Part shown: one piece after another, positions 39,968-49,545 of the stretch
Layout: each line of letters opens with the position of its first letter
Numbering within the stretch: the stretch's first letter is position 1
Assembly (NCBI GenBank): GCA_021730105.1
Contig: CP072538.1
Coordinates: 372,001-436,000 of the forward strand
Direction: 5' to 3'
DNA: 64,000 nucleotides
Source: Candidatus Ruthia sp. Plio_17_S18
GTDB taxonomy: Bacteria; Pseudomonadota; Gammaproteobacteria; PS1; Pseudothioglobaceae
Position numbers and translations under genes: made by a program
Notes under the pieces: model-generated
The model's input: only the letters and a program-made list of their open reading frames with translations
The model's database searches: none
Told to the model about the DNA's origin: nothing

Positions 39968-41740
39968 ATGTGCGGACTTTGTGGACAGTTAAGATTTGAT
40001 ACTCAAATGGTGAGTGATGATGGACTTAAGGTAATGATGCAAAAAATTGCGCGTCGTGGTCCTGATTCTAGTGGCCTATGGGTTGATGGTAGTATTGGCT
40101 TTGGGCATCAAAGGCTTGCTATTATTGACTTATCTAATCACGCCCATCAGCCAATGATTGATAAAAATCTTGGTTTGGTTTTGGTTTTCAATGGCACGAT
40201 TTATAATTATCAAGCTTTGCGTCAAGATTTAACAAAACAAGGTTATAAATTTTTCTCGCATTCTGATACTGAAGTAATTATCAAGGCTTATCATCATTGG
40301 GGTGAGGATTGTGTCACGCATTTAGATGGTATGTTTGCTTTTTGTATTTGGGATAAGACTCAAAACCAGTTGTTTGTTGCTCGTGACCGAATGGGGATTA
40401 AGCCACTTTATTTTAATTTAACAAATCAGGCGTTTAGTTTTGCCTCCAACGTACAAGCGCTAGTAACGCAAGACGTAGATAAAAGCATTAATCCTATCGC
40501 TTTGCAACAGCAACTTTCATTGCATGGTGTTGTGCCAGCGCCTAATACGATTATTAATGGCGTGAATAAAATTAAACCAGCAACCACGTTAACCATTAGC
40601 GTTAAGGGCAAGGTTGTTGAAAGAACCTATTGGCAGCCAAAGGCCATGCGCCCAAAAGAGATGTTGACAAATGAGCAGTTTATTCAACGCACGCACGAAC
40701 TTTTAACAGACAGTGTTTTAAAACGTATGAATGCTGCAGATGTGCCAATTGGCGTACTGCTTTCTGGCGGGTTAGATTCATCACTTTTAGTTGCATTACT
40801 TAGAGAAGCAGGGCGTGAAGATGTGCGTACATTTTCAATTGGTTTTGAAGATATTGATGATGAGGCTGGATCTGAATTTGAATATTCTGACCAAATTGTT
40901 GCTCAGTTTAAAACCCAGCATGAAAAATATGTCATTAGTAATTCACAAGTACTACCACGCCTTGGTGAGGCAGTCGCAAATATGAGCGAGCCAATGGTGG
41001 CTCAAGATGCAGTGGCATTTTATTTATTATCCGAACAAGTCTCTAAGCATATTAAAGTGGTGCTTTCTGGTCAAGGTGCAGACGAAACTTTTGCAGGTTA
41101 TTTTTGGTATGAGCGTATGCAAGCTCAGACAGGCTCTGAGATTGAGCGATTTACCAAGCATTATGTTGATAGACCACATGAAGAATATTTGCAAACGGTT
41201 AATCAGCAATATCACAGCGGTAATTATACCGAAACTTGGCTTCATCACGAATTTGCTAAGACAGGTGCAGATACGTTTATGGATAAAGTATTTCGCACTG
41301 ATATTACCCGTTTAGTGGTAGATGACCCTGTGAAAAGAGTGGATAACATGACAATGGCTTGGGGCTTGGAGGCGCGTGTACCATTTATGGATTATAAACT
41401 AGTAGAGCATGCTTTGAGTATACCACCGAGTTTGAAAATGCTTAATAAAGGTAAGCATCCTCTTAAACAAATTTCCAGAGGCTTGCTGCCCCATAGTGTA
41501 ATTGAGCGTAAAAAGGGCTACTTCCCAATGCCAGCACTTAAATATGTGCGTGGTGAATTTTTAGATTTTATGTCAGACATATTAACTTCAAGCAAATGCC
41601 TCAATCGTGGTGTGTTTAATCAGACATTTATTGCCAAAGTAATCAACAAACCACAAAATTATATGACCTCACTTAATGGCTCGCGTTTATGGCATTTGGC
41701 ATTATTGGAATATTGGCTACAAATAAATATTGATGAATAA
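39968..41740 (+). CDS. asnO: N-acetylglutaminylglutamine amidotransferase (asparagine synthase family)
   Basis: Class II glutamine amidotransferase fused to an asparagine-synthase domain, 590 residues. Cys2 of [10 protein letters not shown] is the glutaminase nucleophile; [22 protein letters not shown] and [11 protein letters not shown] follow. The synthetase half has the PP-loop [13 protein letters not shown] and [18 protein letters not shown]. Blocks such as SMEPMV-like [20 protein letters not shown] and [20 protein letters not shown] match the subgroup that makes the osmolyte N-acetylglutaminylglutamine amide (asnO of Sinorhizobium) better than asparagine synthase AsnB. That assignment is from memory of the subfamily; the partner gene ngg is not in the window, so plain asparagine synthase remains possible. 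Overlaps rnhA by 8 nt. Confidence 0.85.
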   Translation: MCGLCGQLRFDTQMVSDDGLKVMMQKIARRGPDSSGLWVDGSIGFGHQRLAIIDLSNHAHQPMIDKNLGLVLVFNGTIYNYQALRQDLTKQGYKFFSHSDTEVIIKAYHHWGEDCVTHLDGMFAFCIWDKTQNQLFVARDRMGIKPLYFNLTNQAFSFASNVQALVTQDVDKSINPIALQQQLSLHGVVPAPNTIINGVNKIKPATTLTISVKGKVVERTYWQPKAMRPKEMLTNEQFIQRTHELLTDSVLKRMNAADVPIGVLLSGGLDSSLLVALLREAGREDVRTFSIGFEDIDDEAGSEFEYSDQIVAQFKTQHEKYVISNSQVLPRLGEAVANMSEPMVAQDAVAFYLLSEQVSKHIKVVLSGQGADETFAGYFWYERMQAQTGSEIERFTKHYVDRPHEEYLQTVNQQYHSGNYTETWLHHEFAKTGADTFMDKVFRTDITRLVVDDPVKRVDNMTMAWGLEARVPFMDYKLVEHALSIPPSLKMLNKGKHPLKQISRGLLPHSVIERKKGYFPMPALKYVRGEFLDFMSDILTSSKCLNRGVFNQTFIAKVINKPQNYMTSLNGSRLWHLALLEYWLQINIDE

Positions 41741-42173
41741 AATAATCATTTATACAGATGGTGGTTGCCGTGGTAATCCTGGTATTGGTGGTTGGGGCGT
41801 GTGGCTTAGATATGGCGATCATGATAAAAAACTTCAAGGTGCGCAACAAGATACCACCAACAATCGAATGGAGTTGACTGCAGCTATTAAAGCGCTGGAG
41901 GTAATTAAATCTAGCGACATTGCCATTGATTTATTTACCGATTCTAAATATGTAATAACAGGTATTAGTGAATGGATTAAAAACTGGAAAGCCAAAGATT
42001 GGAAAACTGCCAATAGAAAACCAGTGAAAAATATAGACTTATGGCGGCGCTTAGATGTGCTTAATAATCAGAACAATGTTGTTTGGCATTGGGTCAAGGG
42101 CCATAGTGGCGATAAAGGTAATGACATTGCGGATGCATTGGCTAATTTAGCCATGGATAAAATCAATAATTGA
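41733..42173 (+). CDS. rnhA: Ribonuclease HI
   Basis: Cleaves the RNA strand of RNA-DNA hybrids. Start ATG 41733 ([17 protein letters not shown]); an in-frame TTG one codon earlier is less likely. 146 residues. Catalytic DEDD residues: Asp in YTDGGC, Glu in [10 protein letters not shown], Asp in LFTDSKYV, Asp in [10 protein letters not shown], with His in KGHSGDKG. It begins inside the last codons of asnO (8 nt overlap), so it should be translated from the same mRNA. Confidence 0.97.
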   Translation: MNKIIIYTDGGCRGNPGIGGWGVWLRYGDHDKKLQGAQQDTTNNRMELTAAIKALEVIKSSDIAIDLFTDSKYVITGISEWIKNWKAKDWKTANRKPVKNIDLWRRLDVLNNQNNVVWHWVKGHSGDKGNDIADALANLAMDKINN

Positions 42174-42317
42174 GTTTAAATGTTTAATTAACAGTTGCTG
42201 ATTTGAGTGATTAATAAATTAGAATATTATAATATTTAAATAGTCTAAAAGAAACTTGCAATCAAAAATAGTTATGATATAACGGTAATTCTTGACTATT
42301 CAAATAGGAGATTGAGT

Positions 42318-42466
42318 GTGAGGAAATTAGTTGTATTGTTCGGATTTTTTTTAAGCTTTAACGCTTTTGCCGATGCAAAAGACGGGGTTCAAAACTATTA
42401 AATGCCAATCATACGGAAGCACAAAGACAAGTCATTCGCGACGCTGCAAAAGATTCTTGCGATTAA
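42318..42466 (+). pseudogene. Small periplasmic protein with a frameshift
   Basis: AGGAG (42306-42310) precedes GTG 42318, which opens MRKLVVLFGFFLSFNAFADA, a clear signal peptide, then KDGVQNY and a TAA at 42399. Reading on in the next frame gives LNANHTEAQRQVIRDAAKDS-CD and a stop at 42466, which looks like the natural end of a roughly 48-residue protein. One indel near 42395 explains both. No family recognised. Confidence 0.45.
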
Positions 42467-42554
42467 TCATAAGAATTTTTAGTTTTCACTATTTGGAAGG
42501 CTATCAATAAAAACTCAATAAAGAGTTATCTTTTATAATAAAGAGGAGAGAAGT

Positions 42555-42782
42555 ATGAAACTTCAAACATTAGTAATTAGCGCTGCATCAGTGGCATGGT
42601 TAGCATCAACAGCAGTTAGTGCCAAACAAGAAGATGAGTATGCTCAATTTAACGTTGCATCATTATTGTTAGAAAAAAACAAGGTCAAACAAGCGCATTA
42701 TTGGTTTAATCAAGAAGCTAAGAACAATCATTCTGGTGCTCAAGAAGCGTTGAAAAAATTAGGAGAGGTGTATGTTAAATAA
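42555..42782 (+). CDS. Small secreted protein with TPR/Sel1-like repeat
   Basis: 75 residues: signal peptide MKLQTLVISAASVAWLASTA-VSA, then a single helical pair, QFNVASLLLEKNKVKQAHYW and FNQEAKNNHSGAQEALKKLG, with the spacing of a Sel1/TPR unit. Good ribosome site (AAAGAGGAGAGAAGT before ATG). Its end overlaps the start of the next gene by 11 nt, which argues that it is real and co-translated. Function unknown; probably periplasmic. Confidence 0.65.
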   Translation: MKLQTLVISAASVAWLASTAVSAKQEDEYAQFNVASLLLEKNKVKQAHYWFNQEAKNNHSGAQEALKKLGEVYVK

Positions 42783-43650
42783 ATATTTATTGGCTTTTAT
42801 TGTGTTATTTTCTCAGGTGGGTATTGCGTTCATTCCCAATATATCACTATTACCAGAATTACCGATGTTTGGTGACTTTAACCCTAATCAGCTTAGAAGA
42901 AATTTCAATGAATTTGTAGGTGCTGAACCTGATTATGCGCGTGAAGCACGCACGGTTTCTCAAATTGAAGACGCTATTTTAGATGGGGAGGTTGAATACT
43001 TAAGTTTAAAAAATAAGCGTCAAGTTTTTAGTATTTACATGCAAAGCGAGTTAGATAAATTCAAGAGTGGTGGGGTGATTATTTTGCATAATCGTGGGCA
43101 ACACGCGAATTGGGGTGATTTGATTAAGCCACTTAGAATTGGGCTTGCAGAAAAAGGCTGGGATACTTTATCAGTACAAATGCCAGTATTGGATAAGCAG
43201 GCAACATATTACGATTACGTCCCTATTTTTCCATATGCTCATGAGCGCATAAAAGCAGCGATTAACTTTTATAAACGGCTCGGCATTGATAATATTATTT
43301 TAATAGGACACGGTTGTGGCGCACATATGTCAATGAGTTATATTGATAAGTTTGGTGATGATAAATTTTCAGCTTATGTTGGTATTGGCATGGGTGCTAC
43401 TGATTATAAGCAAAAAATGGTTAGGCCATTTCCATTGGATAAAATGCACATACCAGTATTAGATGTATTTGCTGAAAATGATTTTGCTGGTGTTATTCGT
43501 CTTGCAAAATCCAGGAAAGCTTTAATGGAGGCTGCTGGTAATACGCACAGTGCACAATTAGTTATTAAAAACGCAGGCCACTATTATCAAGAACAAGGCG
43601 CGGTTAAAAACCTAACTAATCAAGTGGGTATTTGGCTTGATACACTGTAA
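42772..43650 (+). CDS. DUF3530 family protein (alpha/beta-hydrolase-like)
   Basis: 292 residues with an N-terminal signal or anchor segment (MLNKYLLAFIVLFSQVGIAF). The body resembles DUF3530, an alpha/beta-hydrolase-fold family: GGVIILHNRGQHANWGDLI, the strand-elbow IILIGHGCGAHMSMSYIDKF, and a late His in VIKNAGHYYQEQ. The elbow has Cys (GHGCGAH) where a classic hydrolase has Ser, so catalysis is uncertain. It overlaps the preceding small secreted ORF by 11 nt. Substrate unknown; the location is probably periplasmic. Confidence 0.72.
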   Translation: MLNKYLLAFIVLFSQVGIAFIPNISLLPELPMFGDFNPNQLRRNFNEFVGAEPDYAREARTVSQIEDAILDGEVEYLSLKNKRQVFSIYMQSELDKFKSGGVIILHNRGQHANWGDLIKPLRIGLAEKGWDTLSVQMPVLDKQATYYDYVPIFPYAHERIKAAINFYKRLGIDNIILIGHGCGAHMSMSYIDKFGDDKFSAYVGIGMGATDYKQKMVRPFPLDKMHIPVLDVFAENDFAGVIRLAKSRKALMEAAGNTHSAQLVIKNAGHYYQEQGAVKNLTNQVGIWLDTL

Positions 43651-43653
43651 ATT

Positions 43654-44145
43654 TTATTGGATGTTGACATCCAACCCTCTAGCTTCAAGCACTCTAGGTA
43701 CCAATGCCATTCTTGCTAATACGTCATAGTCGGTATCTTTTGTCATTTTCAACAAGTCATTGTGTGCCTGAAAGTCACCATACTGATGTCCAATTTAATT
43801 AAATAATGATTAATCAAACTAAAGTGCTGAGATTCTTCAAAGGTGACTTATCCAGTCTTGATAGAATTTATCTGGCATATATTTGAATCGATAAACCGCA
43901 TCAAGTGCTAAATTAATGGCATTAAATTCAATATGGCAAATGGCATGAATGGTTTTAATAAACCCCATGTATGATTTATCTCGCTTAGGCACAGATTGAA
44001 ATCTGACTAAAATGGGCTTTTTTGGCTTGCCAGGTATGGGTATGGATTGTTGATGAAAACTTGATTGATAATCTAAAACTCTGTTGTTTTTAAAACCATT
44101 TAGTTGATTGACAAAATTGATTTTTTCATCAATTTCTGTACTCAT
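43654..44145 (-). pseudogene. DUF455 ferritin-like family protein, frameshifted and truncated
   Basis: Minus strand from 44145: MSTEIDEKINFVNQLNGFKN, SIPIPGKPKKPILVRF, then the DUF455 core IHAICHIEFNAINLALDAVY and YRFKYMPDKFYQDW, a shift and stops near 43840, and in another frame QYGDFQAHNDLLKMTKDTDY and ARMALVPRVLEARGLDV before TAA at 43654. Family members continue about 80 residues past this block with further metal ligands, which are missing here. Non-functional. Confidence 0.78.
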
Positions 44146-44173
44146 TCATACCTGATAAGCCAGTTCAAAAACG

Positions 44174-44672
44174 TTAATAAGCCCCTGGTTTTATATCTCC
44201 CAATTGCCAGTTTGAGATCTAATTAGTTGCAAAGCCAACATGGGCTGTCATACACCTAATTTGACGATTTTTACCTTCGGTAATGGTTAGCTCAATCCAA
44301 GAAGGGGATGTTCTTACGTATGCGTATGGGTGGCGTGAGATTCCACAGCCAATCTGGCTGGTTGATGGTTTTGACTTTCGCGGGTTTGGTTTTACCGTCT
44401 TTTAATACGATACCAAGCGTTAATCTATTGATAGCAGTATTAGTAATATTGCTATCAACTTGTACAATATAGGTTTTTTCCTTGTAAAATTTTGTATTAG
44501 AAATGTTATGTTGTAATTTGCAGTCATAAGTCAATATAACCAAACCTTCTGAGTCCTTATCTAGTCGTCCAGTAGGATAAATATCTTTAATGGAATATAA
44601 TAAGGTATTAACCATCCCACTAAATTGGCATAAAACGCCAAATGGCTTGTTAAATAGATAGGTTTTAGCCAT
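44174..44672 (-). pseudogene. rluE: 23S rRNA pseudouridine synthase, RluE type, frameshifted
   Basis: Relic of the enzyme that makes pseudouridine 2457 of 23S rRNA. From 44672: [37 protein letters not shown] (catalytic Asp in GRLD), KTYIVQVDS, LKDGKTKPAKVKTI, PPIRIRKNIP, then a one-base shift near 44298. The next frame reads WIELTITEGKNRQIRCMTAH and NWQLGDIKPGAY with an in-frame TAG between and a missing LRL-RxxIG stretch. Its start overlaps the ratA stop by 8 nt, so it was once in the same operon. Confidence 0.82.
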
Positions 44673-45096
44673 AGACTTGTTTGGCTCTTGCTACAAATGC
44701 ATCCAGTTGAGAGTTGGCAATTGATGTAAAAATAGGTGATATGGCAATGTCTACCAGTTTTGATGAAAAGCTAAATTCTAAGTTGAGTTCAATTTTGCAG
44801 ACGCTATTACTTAGTTTGGTGAACACCCAAGCACCACTTAGATGTTTAAATGGCCCTTTCTTAAGTTGCATATCAATTTTTTGATGTGGGGTTAACGTAT
44901 TGATTGTTGTGAAAGTTTGATTAAAAACCCCTTTATTAATCTTAACTGAGGCTATGATTTGACAATCAGATTGCTTTAAAATATAAGCATCTGAACACCA
45001 ATTAAGAAATTCATGGTATTGATTAACTTGATTAACCAATTGATACATTTGTTTACAAGAATAGGCAACAATGGCATTTTTAGAAATATGATGCAT
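44665..45096 (-). CDS. ratA: RatA/COQ10 START-like protein
   Basis: 143-residue member of the polyketide-cyclase/START group that includes RatA and the coenzyme-Q-binding protein COQ10. Hallmarks: [20 protein letters not shown] at the start, [14 protein letters not shown], and [20 protein letters not shown], then [20 protein letters not shown]. In E. coli it was reported to block 70S association, while other work links the family to ubiquinone; the true role here is open. The ATG at 45096 shares the bases CATG with the divergent smpB start. A longer frame upstream would lie inside smpB and is not used. Confidence 0.9.
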   Translation of the reverse strand: MHHISKNAIVAYSCKQMYQLVNQVNQYHEFLNWCSDAYILKQSDCQIIASVKINKGVFNQTFTTINTLTPHQKIDMQLKKGPFKHLSGAWVFTKLSNSVCKIELNLEFSFSSKLVDIAISPIFTSIANSQLDAFVARAKQVYG

Positions 45097-45580
45097 GGCT
45101 AAAAAAAATAAAAAAATAAAAACAAGTTCAAACACCATTGCACTTAATAAAAAGGCAAGACATGACTATTTTATCGAACAAACCTTAGAAGCTGGTTTAA
45201 GTTTAGAAGGTTGGGAGGTAAAAAGTTTGCGAGATTCTAAAGTCCAAATCAAAGAAAGTTATGTTATTTTAAAAAATAACGAACTGTTTTTGTTTGGCGC
45301 ACATGTTTCGCCACTTAAAAGTGCGTCAACACATGTTAATGCTGACCCTACACGCACTCGAAAATTATTACTTAATCGTTTAGAAATTAATCGTATTAAA
45401 GACAAGATTAACCAAAAAGGCGCTACCGTCGTACCACTCAAGCTTTATTGGACTAGAGGCAAGGTGAAGTTAGAAATTGGTGTTGCTAAGGGTAAAAAAT
45501 CTCATGACAAACGTCAAGACATTAAGTCAAGAGATTGGCAAAGAGACAAGCAAAGAGAGTTAAAAGAGACAAACAAATAA
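45095..45580 (+). CDS. smpB: SsrA-binding protein SmpB
   Basis: Binds tmRNA and brings it to stalled ribosomes in trans-translation. 161 residues, complete. [40 protein letters not shown] and [12 protein letters not shown] are family blocks, and the basic C-terminal tail [20 protein letters not shown] enters the decoding site. The start codon overlaps the divergent ratA start by 2 nt (CATG), so its promoter must lie inside the ratA coding sequence. The smpB-ratA divergent pair is also found in E. coli. The ssrA gene is not in the window. Confidence 0.97.
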   Translation: MAKKNKKIKTSSNTIALNKKARHDYFIEQTLEAGLSLEGWEVKSLRDSKVQIKESYVILKNNELFLFGAHVSPLKSASTHVNADPTRTRKLLLNRLEINRIKDKINQKGATVVPLKLYWTRGKVKLEIGVAKGKKSHDKRQDIKSRDWQRDKQRELKETNK

Positions 45581-45779
45581 AGGTTTTAGTCTTGATTGGT
45601 GGTTGTTTATTTTTTTGTAAATTTGTAATTTATTAAGAAAAATATCTTTATAATTAAGAAGGTTAAATGTTGAAGGCTGGCAATATATAGTTTTTATTTG
45701 CTTTTCATTCTCTACCTCCTTTTAATAGTCGACCTTTAGCATTTAGTACTTTTACCAATTAATTTTTCGAGGATAAAAA

Positions 45780-46055
45780 ATGAACAAATCAGAATTGATC
45801 GATGTAATTGCATCAGCAGTAAACTTATCTAAAGCAGATGCCTCTCGTGCATTAAATGCAACAACAGACGCTATTACTGGCGCTATGGCTAGTGGCGATG
45901 GTGTGCAACTTACTGGCTTTGGTAGTTTTGTTGTTAGAGATCGTGCAGCGCGTACAGGTCGCAATCCACAAACAGGTGCAACGATTCAAATCAAAGCATC
46001 AAAAGTGGCTGCTTTTAAAGCAGGCAAAGCATTAAAGGAGGCTGTGAATAAGTAA
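45780..46055 (+). CDS. hupB: DNA-binding protein HU
   Basis: Histone-like nucleoid protein. 91 residues; [40 protein letters not shown] (the DNA-clasping arm) and [16 protein letters not shown] match HU-beta. Ribosome site GAGG 9 nt upstream. The 199-bp gap after smpB holds a TATAAT (45649-45654), a possible -10 box, but no well-spaced -35 is clear. An ideal terminator follows the stop, so hupB is probably monocistronic. Confidence 0.97.
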   Translation: MNKSELIDVIASAVNLSKADASRALNATTDAITGAMASGDGVQLTGFGSFVVRDRAARTGRNPQTGATIQIKASKVAAFKAGKALKEAVNK

Positions 46056-46071
46056 ACTTATTAATCAGTCT

Positions 46072-46097
46072 AAAAAAGCACCTTTAGGTGCTTTTTT
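46072..46097 (+). terminator. Rho-independent terminator after hupB
   Basis: A perfect 11-bp stem AAAAAAGCACC / GGTGCTTTTTT with a TTTA loop (46072-46082 and 46087-46097), the T run forming the right arm. It lies 16 nt after the hupB stop. Because both arms end in A and T runs it can also work on the other strand. Confidence 0.93.
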
Positions 46098-46151
46098 ATG
46101 CCTGAAATCTGGTAAAATACTAGATTTATTTACGATTAGTAGAGATTTTAT

Positions 46152-46577
46152 ATGGAACGTACTTTATCAATTATCAAGCCAGATGCGGTTGCAAAAAACG
46201 TAATTGGTCAAATCTATTCTCGTTTTGAAAAGGCTGGTTTTAAAATTGTTGCCAGCAAAATGATTCATCTTGATAATGATTTGGCAAGTGGTTTTTATGC
46301 AGTGCATAAAGATCGTCCATTTTATGGTGAATTGGTTGAGTTTATGACTTCTGGTCCAGTAATGGTTCAGGTTTTAGAAGGTGAAAATACTGTTGCTAAG
46401 CATCGTGAAATTATGGGTGCTACTAATCCTAAAGATGCTGATGCTGGCACTATTCGTGCTGATTTTGCCAAGTCTTTAGATGAAAATGCAGTGCATGGCT
46501 CTGATTCTTTAGAAAATGCCGCTATTGAAATCGAGTATTTTTTTGGCAAAGATGGTGTGTGCCCAAGAACTAGTTAG
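46152..46577 (+). CDS. ndk: Nucleoside diphosphate kinase
   Basis: Phosphorylates nucleoside diphosphates from ATP by a phospho-His intermediate. 141 residues. [20 protein letters not shown], the active-site His in [16 protein letters not shown], and [10 protein letters not shown] near the end are diagnostic. The ndk-rlmN order is conserved in gammaproteobacteria. A hairpin without a T run (TCCTTGC, loop GTTAA, GCAAGGA; 46594-46612) sits between ndk and rlmN. Confidence 0.98.
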   Translation: MERTLSIIKPDAVAKNVIGQIYSRFEKAGFKIVASKMIHLDNDLASGFYAVHKDRPFYGELVEFMTSGPVMVQVLEGENTVAKHREIMGATNPKDADAGTIRADFAKSLDENAVHGSDSLENAAIEIEYFFGKDGVCPRTS

Positions 46578-46628
46578 AGTTAGCGCACTTTCGTCCTTGC
46601 GTTAAGCAAGGATTAATGCAAAAAATGC

Positions 46629-47699
46629 ATGAATAAACAAAACCTTTTAAGTCTTAATCAAAATGCACTGAATGATTTTTTCGTGGGTTTGGGTGAAAAA
46701 CCTTATCGTACCAAGCAAATCATGAGGTGGATTTATAAAGCGCATGAATTTGATTTTGATAAAATGCTTAATTTTAGCAACCCCTTAAGAGAGGAGCTAG
46801 GTAGAGTAGCTTGTATTGAGTTTCCTAAAGTTATTAAACAAAACTTTGCTCTAGATGGAGTCATTAAATGGGTATTGGCATTGGGTGAATACAACCATAT
46901 TGAGATGGTTTATATTCCTGAGAAAGACCGTGGCACGCTTTGTATTTCTTCCCAAGTGGGTTGTGCTTTGGCTTGTACTTTTTGCTCAACTGGTATGCAA
47001 GGGTTTAATAAGAATCTCACAACAGCTGAGATTATTGCCCAAGTGTTGATTGCTAATCAATATCTCAATCCTAAAGCTAAGCGTATTTCCAATGTTGTGT
47101 TTATGGGTATGGGCGAGCCTTTGTTAAATGAACATGCAGTGTATAACGCTTGTGATTTACTACTTGATGATTTAGCGTTTGGCTTATCTAGACGCAAGGT
47201 TACTATTTCTACCTCTGGCGTGGTGTCAGCCATGCTCCGTATGAGTGAGCGAACGCCTGTGAGTTTGGCTGTTTCCTTGCATGCGCCTGATGATCACTTG
47301 CGAGATGAATTGGTGCCTATTAATCAAAAATATTCAATTGAAGAATTACTAAGAGCTTGCAAAGTATATTTGCATGCTGGCACTCAGGAGCGCCACATTT
47401 TGTTTGAATATGTCATGCTTAAGGGTGTGAATGATTCTACTGAACACGCTAATAAATTAGCAAAATTATTAAAAGGTATCTCGGCTAAAATAAACTTAAT
47501 TCCCTTTAATTCATTTGAACACACTCAATATCAAACATCAAGTGCACAGACCATTGATAAGTTTCAAAATATTTTATATCAGCAAGGTATCCGCACCATG
47601 ACGCGCCGTACCCGTGGTGAAGACATTGATGGTGCCTGCGGGCAATTGGCTGGAAAAGTGCTAGATAAAACCAAAAGAGTTCATGCTAGAAGGCATTGA
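46629..47699 (+). CDS. rlmN: Dual-specificity 23S rRNA/tRNA adenine C2-methyltransferase RlmN
   Basis: Radical SAM enzyme that makes 2-methyladenosine at A2503 of 23S rRNA and A37 of some tRNAs. 356 residues. The radical SAM motif CALACTFC (CxxxCxxC) lies in SSQVGCALACTFCSTGMQGF, with the GMGEPLLN SAM-binding block, the conserved Cys near the C-terminus (DGACGQLAGK) and N-terminal RTKQIMRWIYKAHEFDFDKM. The 3' end overlaps the next small ORF by 17 nt. Confidence 0.97.
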   Translation: MNKQNLLSLNQNALNDFFVGLGEKPYRTKQIMRWIYKAHEFDFDKMLNFSNPLREELGRVACIEFPKVIKQNFALDGVIKWVLALGEYNHIEMVYIPEKDRGTLCISSQVGCALACTFCSTGMQGFNKNLTTAEIIAQVLIANQYLNPKAKRISNVVFMGMGEPLLNEHAVYNACDLLLDDLAFGLSRRKVTISTSGVVSAMLRMSERTPVSLAVSLHAPDDHLRDELVPINQKYSIEELLRACKVYLHAGTQERHILFEYVMLKGVNDSTEHANKLAKLLKGISAKINLIPFNSFEHTQYQTSSAQTIDKFQNILYQQGIRTMTRRTRGEDIDGACGQLAGKVLDKTKRVHARRH

Positions 47700-47991
47700 T
47701 TACTACCCTAAAAAAAGTAATAAAAAGCTTAAATTAAAATGGTGGATGCTACTTCTTTTGGCTTTTATTGCAGGTATGTTTTGGTATTTAAATCAAAAAG
47801 ACAACACTCAAAAAGTAAAAGAAGCACCTGTTTTAATTATCATTAGCAAGGGTGAAAAAGAACAAAAAGAGATTGTGAACACCGTTATAATTGATAATCA
47901 TCCACTGCTTGGTTCTTATTCTAATAAAAATATTATTAACCCAAAGGAACTAGATGAAGCAATTCATAACTATACCAATAAGCATCAATGA
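47683..47991 (+). CDS. Small single-span membrane protein between rlmN and ispG
   Basis: 102 residues: basic N-terminus ([13 protein letters not shown]), one membrane helix [17 protein letters not shown] (about 24-40), then a polar, probably periplasmic tail. It overlaps rlmN by 17 nt and ispG by 4 nt (ATGA), so it is read as part of the rlmN-ispG operon and is almost certainly translated. In many gammaproteobacteria this position holds pilF/pilW and rodZ; I see no TPR or HTH here, so a truncated RodZ-type remnant keeping only the membrane span is one possibility, and a lineage-specific protein another. Confidence 0.65.
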   Translation: MLEGIDYYPKKSNKKLKLKWWMLLLLAFIAGMFWYLNQKDNTQKVKEAPVLIIISKGEKEQKEIVNTVIIDNHPLLGSYSNKNIINPKELDEAIHNYTNKHQ

Positions 47992-49064
47992 AGTCAATAC
48001 ACACAATTCAAAGAAGAAAATCTAGGCAAATCTTTGTTGATGATGTTGCCATTGGTGGCAATGCACCAATTTCTGTACAGAGTATGACTAATACTGATAC
48101 GCATGATGTCAAAGCAACAGTTGCACAAATACAAGCCATTCAAAATGCAGGTGCTGATTTAGTGCGTGTCTCTGTACCAACAATGGATGCGGCAGAAGCT
48201 TTTAAAGAAATAAAAAAGCAGGTTAGTATTCCGCTCATTACCGACATTCATTTTGATTATAAAATTGCACTCAAAGTTGCCCAATATGGTGCTGATTGTC
48301 TACGTATCAACCCAGGTAATATTGGACGAGAAGATAGAGTAAAAGAAGTGGTAGCATCAGCATTGGATAATAATATCCCAATTCGTATTGGTGTTAATGC
48401 AGGCTCTTTGGAGAAAGATTTGCAAAAAAAATACACCGAGCCAACATCTGAGGCAATGGTTGAATCTGCCTTTCGACATATCGATATTTTAGATAAATTA
48501 AATTTTGATAATTTTAAGATTTCACTCAAAGCCAGTGAGGTTTTTATGACTGTGTTTGCTTATCAACAATTGGCCTCTCAAATTGACAATCCTCTACATT
48601 TAGGCATTACTGAGGCAGGATCGCTGCGTTCTGGTACGGTTAAGTCTTCGATTGGTTTGGGTTTGTTATTATCAGAAGGCATTGGTGATACAATTAGAGT
48701 TTCTTTAGCCTCTGATCCAGTTGATGAAGTGCATGTTGGTTTTGATATCTTAAAATCTTTAAACTTACGCCAAAAGGGCGTTAATTTAATTGCCTGCCCG
48801 TCCTGTTCTAGACAAAAATTTGATGTGATTAAGGTGGTTAATGAGTTGGAATCTCGTCTTGAAGACATTACCGCACCAATTGATGTGGCAGTGATTGGTT
48901 GTGTGGTTAATGGGCCTGGTGAAGCAAAAGCAGTGTCAGTTGGCTTAACAGGTGGTGAACCTAATCTTTTGTATCTTGATGGCAAAACTCATTCTAAAAT
49001 AACCAATGAAAACTTAGTAGATGAATTTGAAGCTCAGGTTAGAAACAGTCTTAAAAACCTTTAA
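47988..49064 (+). CDS. ispG: 4-hydroxy-3-methylbut-2-en-1-yl diphosphate synthase IspG
   Basis: 4Fe-4S enzyme of the MEP isoprenoid pathway that converts MEcPP to HMBPP. 358 residues. N-terminal TIM barrel: [40 protein letters not shown]. The C-terminal cluster domain has [10 protein letters not shown] and [16 protein letters not shown]. It starts within the stop of the preceding ORF (ATGA) and ends 14 nt inside the convergent DUF2062 gene. dxs of the same pathway lies next to it on the other strand. Confidence 0.97.
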   Translation: MKSIHTIQRRKSRQIFVDDVAIGGNAPISVQSMTNTDTHDVKATVAQIQAIQNAGADLVRVSVPTMDAAEAFKEIKKQVSIPLITDIHFDYKIALKVAQYGADCLRINPGNIGREDRVKEVVASALDNNIPIRIGVNAGSLEKDLQKKYTEPTSEAMVESAFRHIDILDKLNFDNFKISLKASEVFMTVFAYQQLASQIDNPLHLGITEAGSLRSGTVKSSIGLGLLLSEGIGDTIRVSLASDPVDEVHVGFDILKSLNLRQKGVNLIACPSCSRQKFDVIKVVNELESRLEDITAPIDVAVIGCVVNGPGEAKAVSVGLTGGEPNLLYLDGKTHSKITNENLVDEFEAQVRNSLKNL

Positions 49065-49545
49065 CCCTTTTGTAAATTTTGTAGCGGTAAATAAATTGTA
49101 TCAATAAATAGCCAAGTACTGAGCTAGTGATAGAAACAACCAAGCATCCAAGTAAAAAAGGCTGCCAAATAACATCAAACACTTGCCAAACATATTCAAG
49201 TGACATCACAAAGTCCTTCTCGATGCCAACATCCAAAATCCAAGCACCAAGTTTATAGCAGCCATAAAAAATAACTGGCATGGTAATGGGGTTGGTGATC
49301 CAAACCAGGGCAATAGATAGTGGTAAGTTTGCACTAGATATAACCGCAATTGGTGCAGCCAATAGCATTTGGAAGGGCATGGGGATAAACGCACAAAACA
49401 ATCCAACTGCAAATGCTTTAGAGATAGACTTTCTATTAAGGTTCCACAAGCTTGAGTGGTTTAAATGCTTGTTAAGCCAACCTAAGTGCTTGTGATTTTT
49501 TAATTCATCTAGGTTAGGGCTGTAGCGTTTTAATAATTTTTTCAT
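49051..49545 (-). CDS. DUF2062 membrane protein
   Basis: 164 residues with three to four membrane segments. Typical DUF2062 sequence: the [20 protein letters not shown] block, [20 protein letters not shown] and [20 protein letters not shown]. Function unknown. It starts within the dxs stop (4 nt overlap), so it is co-translated with dxs, and it overlaps the end of ispG by 14 nt. Its place beside two MEP-pathway genes may be chance. Confidence 0.87.
   Translation of the reverse strand: MKKLLKRYSPNLDELKNHKHLGWLNKHLNHSSLWNLNRKSISKAFAVGLFCAFIPMPFQMLLAAPIAVISSANLPLSIALVWITNPITMPVIFYGCYKLGAWILDVGIEKDFVMSLEYVWQVFDVIWQPFLLGCLVVSITSSVLGYLLIQFIYRYKIYKRVKGF

Noticed and set aside
42772-43650. Calling the DUF3530 gene a dienelactone hydrolase or lipase
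   Set aside because: The fold signature is present but the catalytic Ser is not, so a named activity cannot be supported.
44665-45138. Extended ratA start at 45138
   Set aside because: The extra 14 residues are antisense to the smpB start and absent from the family.
45623-45654. A full sigma-70 promoter for hupB (TTGTAA ... TATAAT)
   Set aside because: The -10 is good but the spacing is 20 nt, too long; only the -10 is mentioned with the gene.
46594-46612. Hairpin between ndk and rlmN as a terminator
   Set aside because: A 7-bp stem with a 5-nt loop but no T run; it may be a weak mRNA structure, so I did not call it a terminator.
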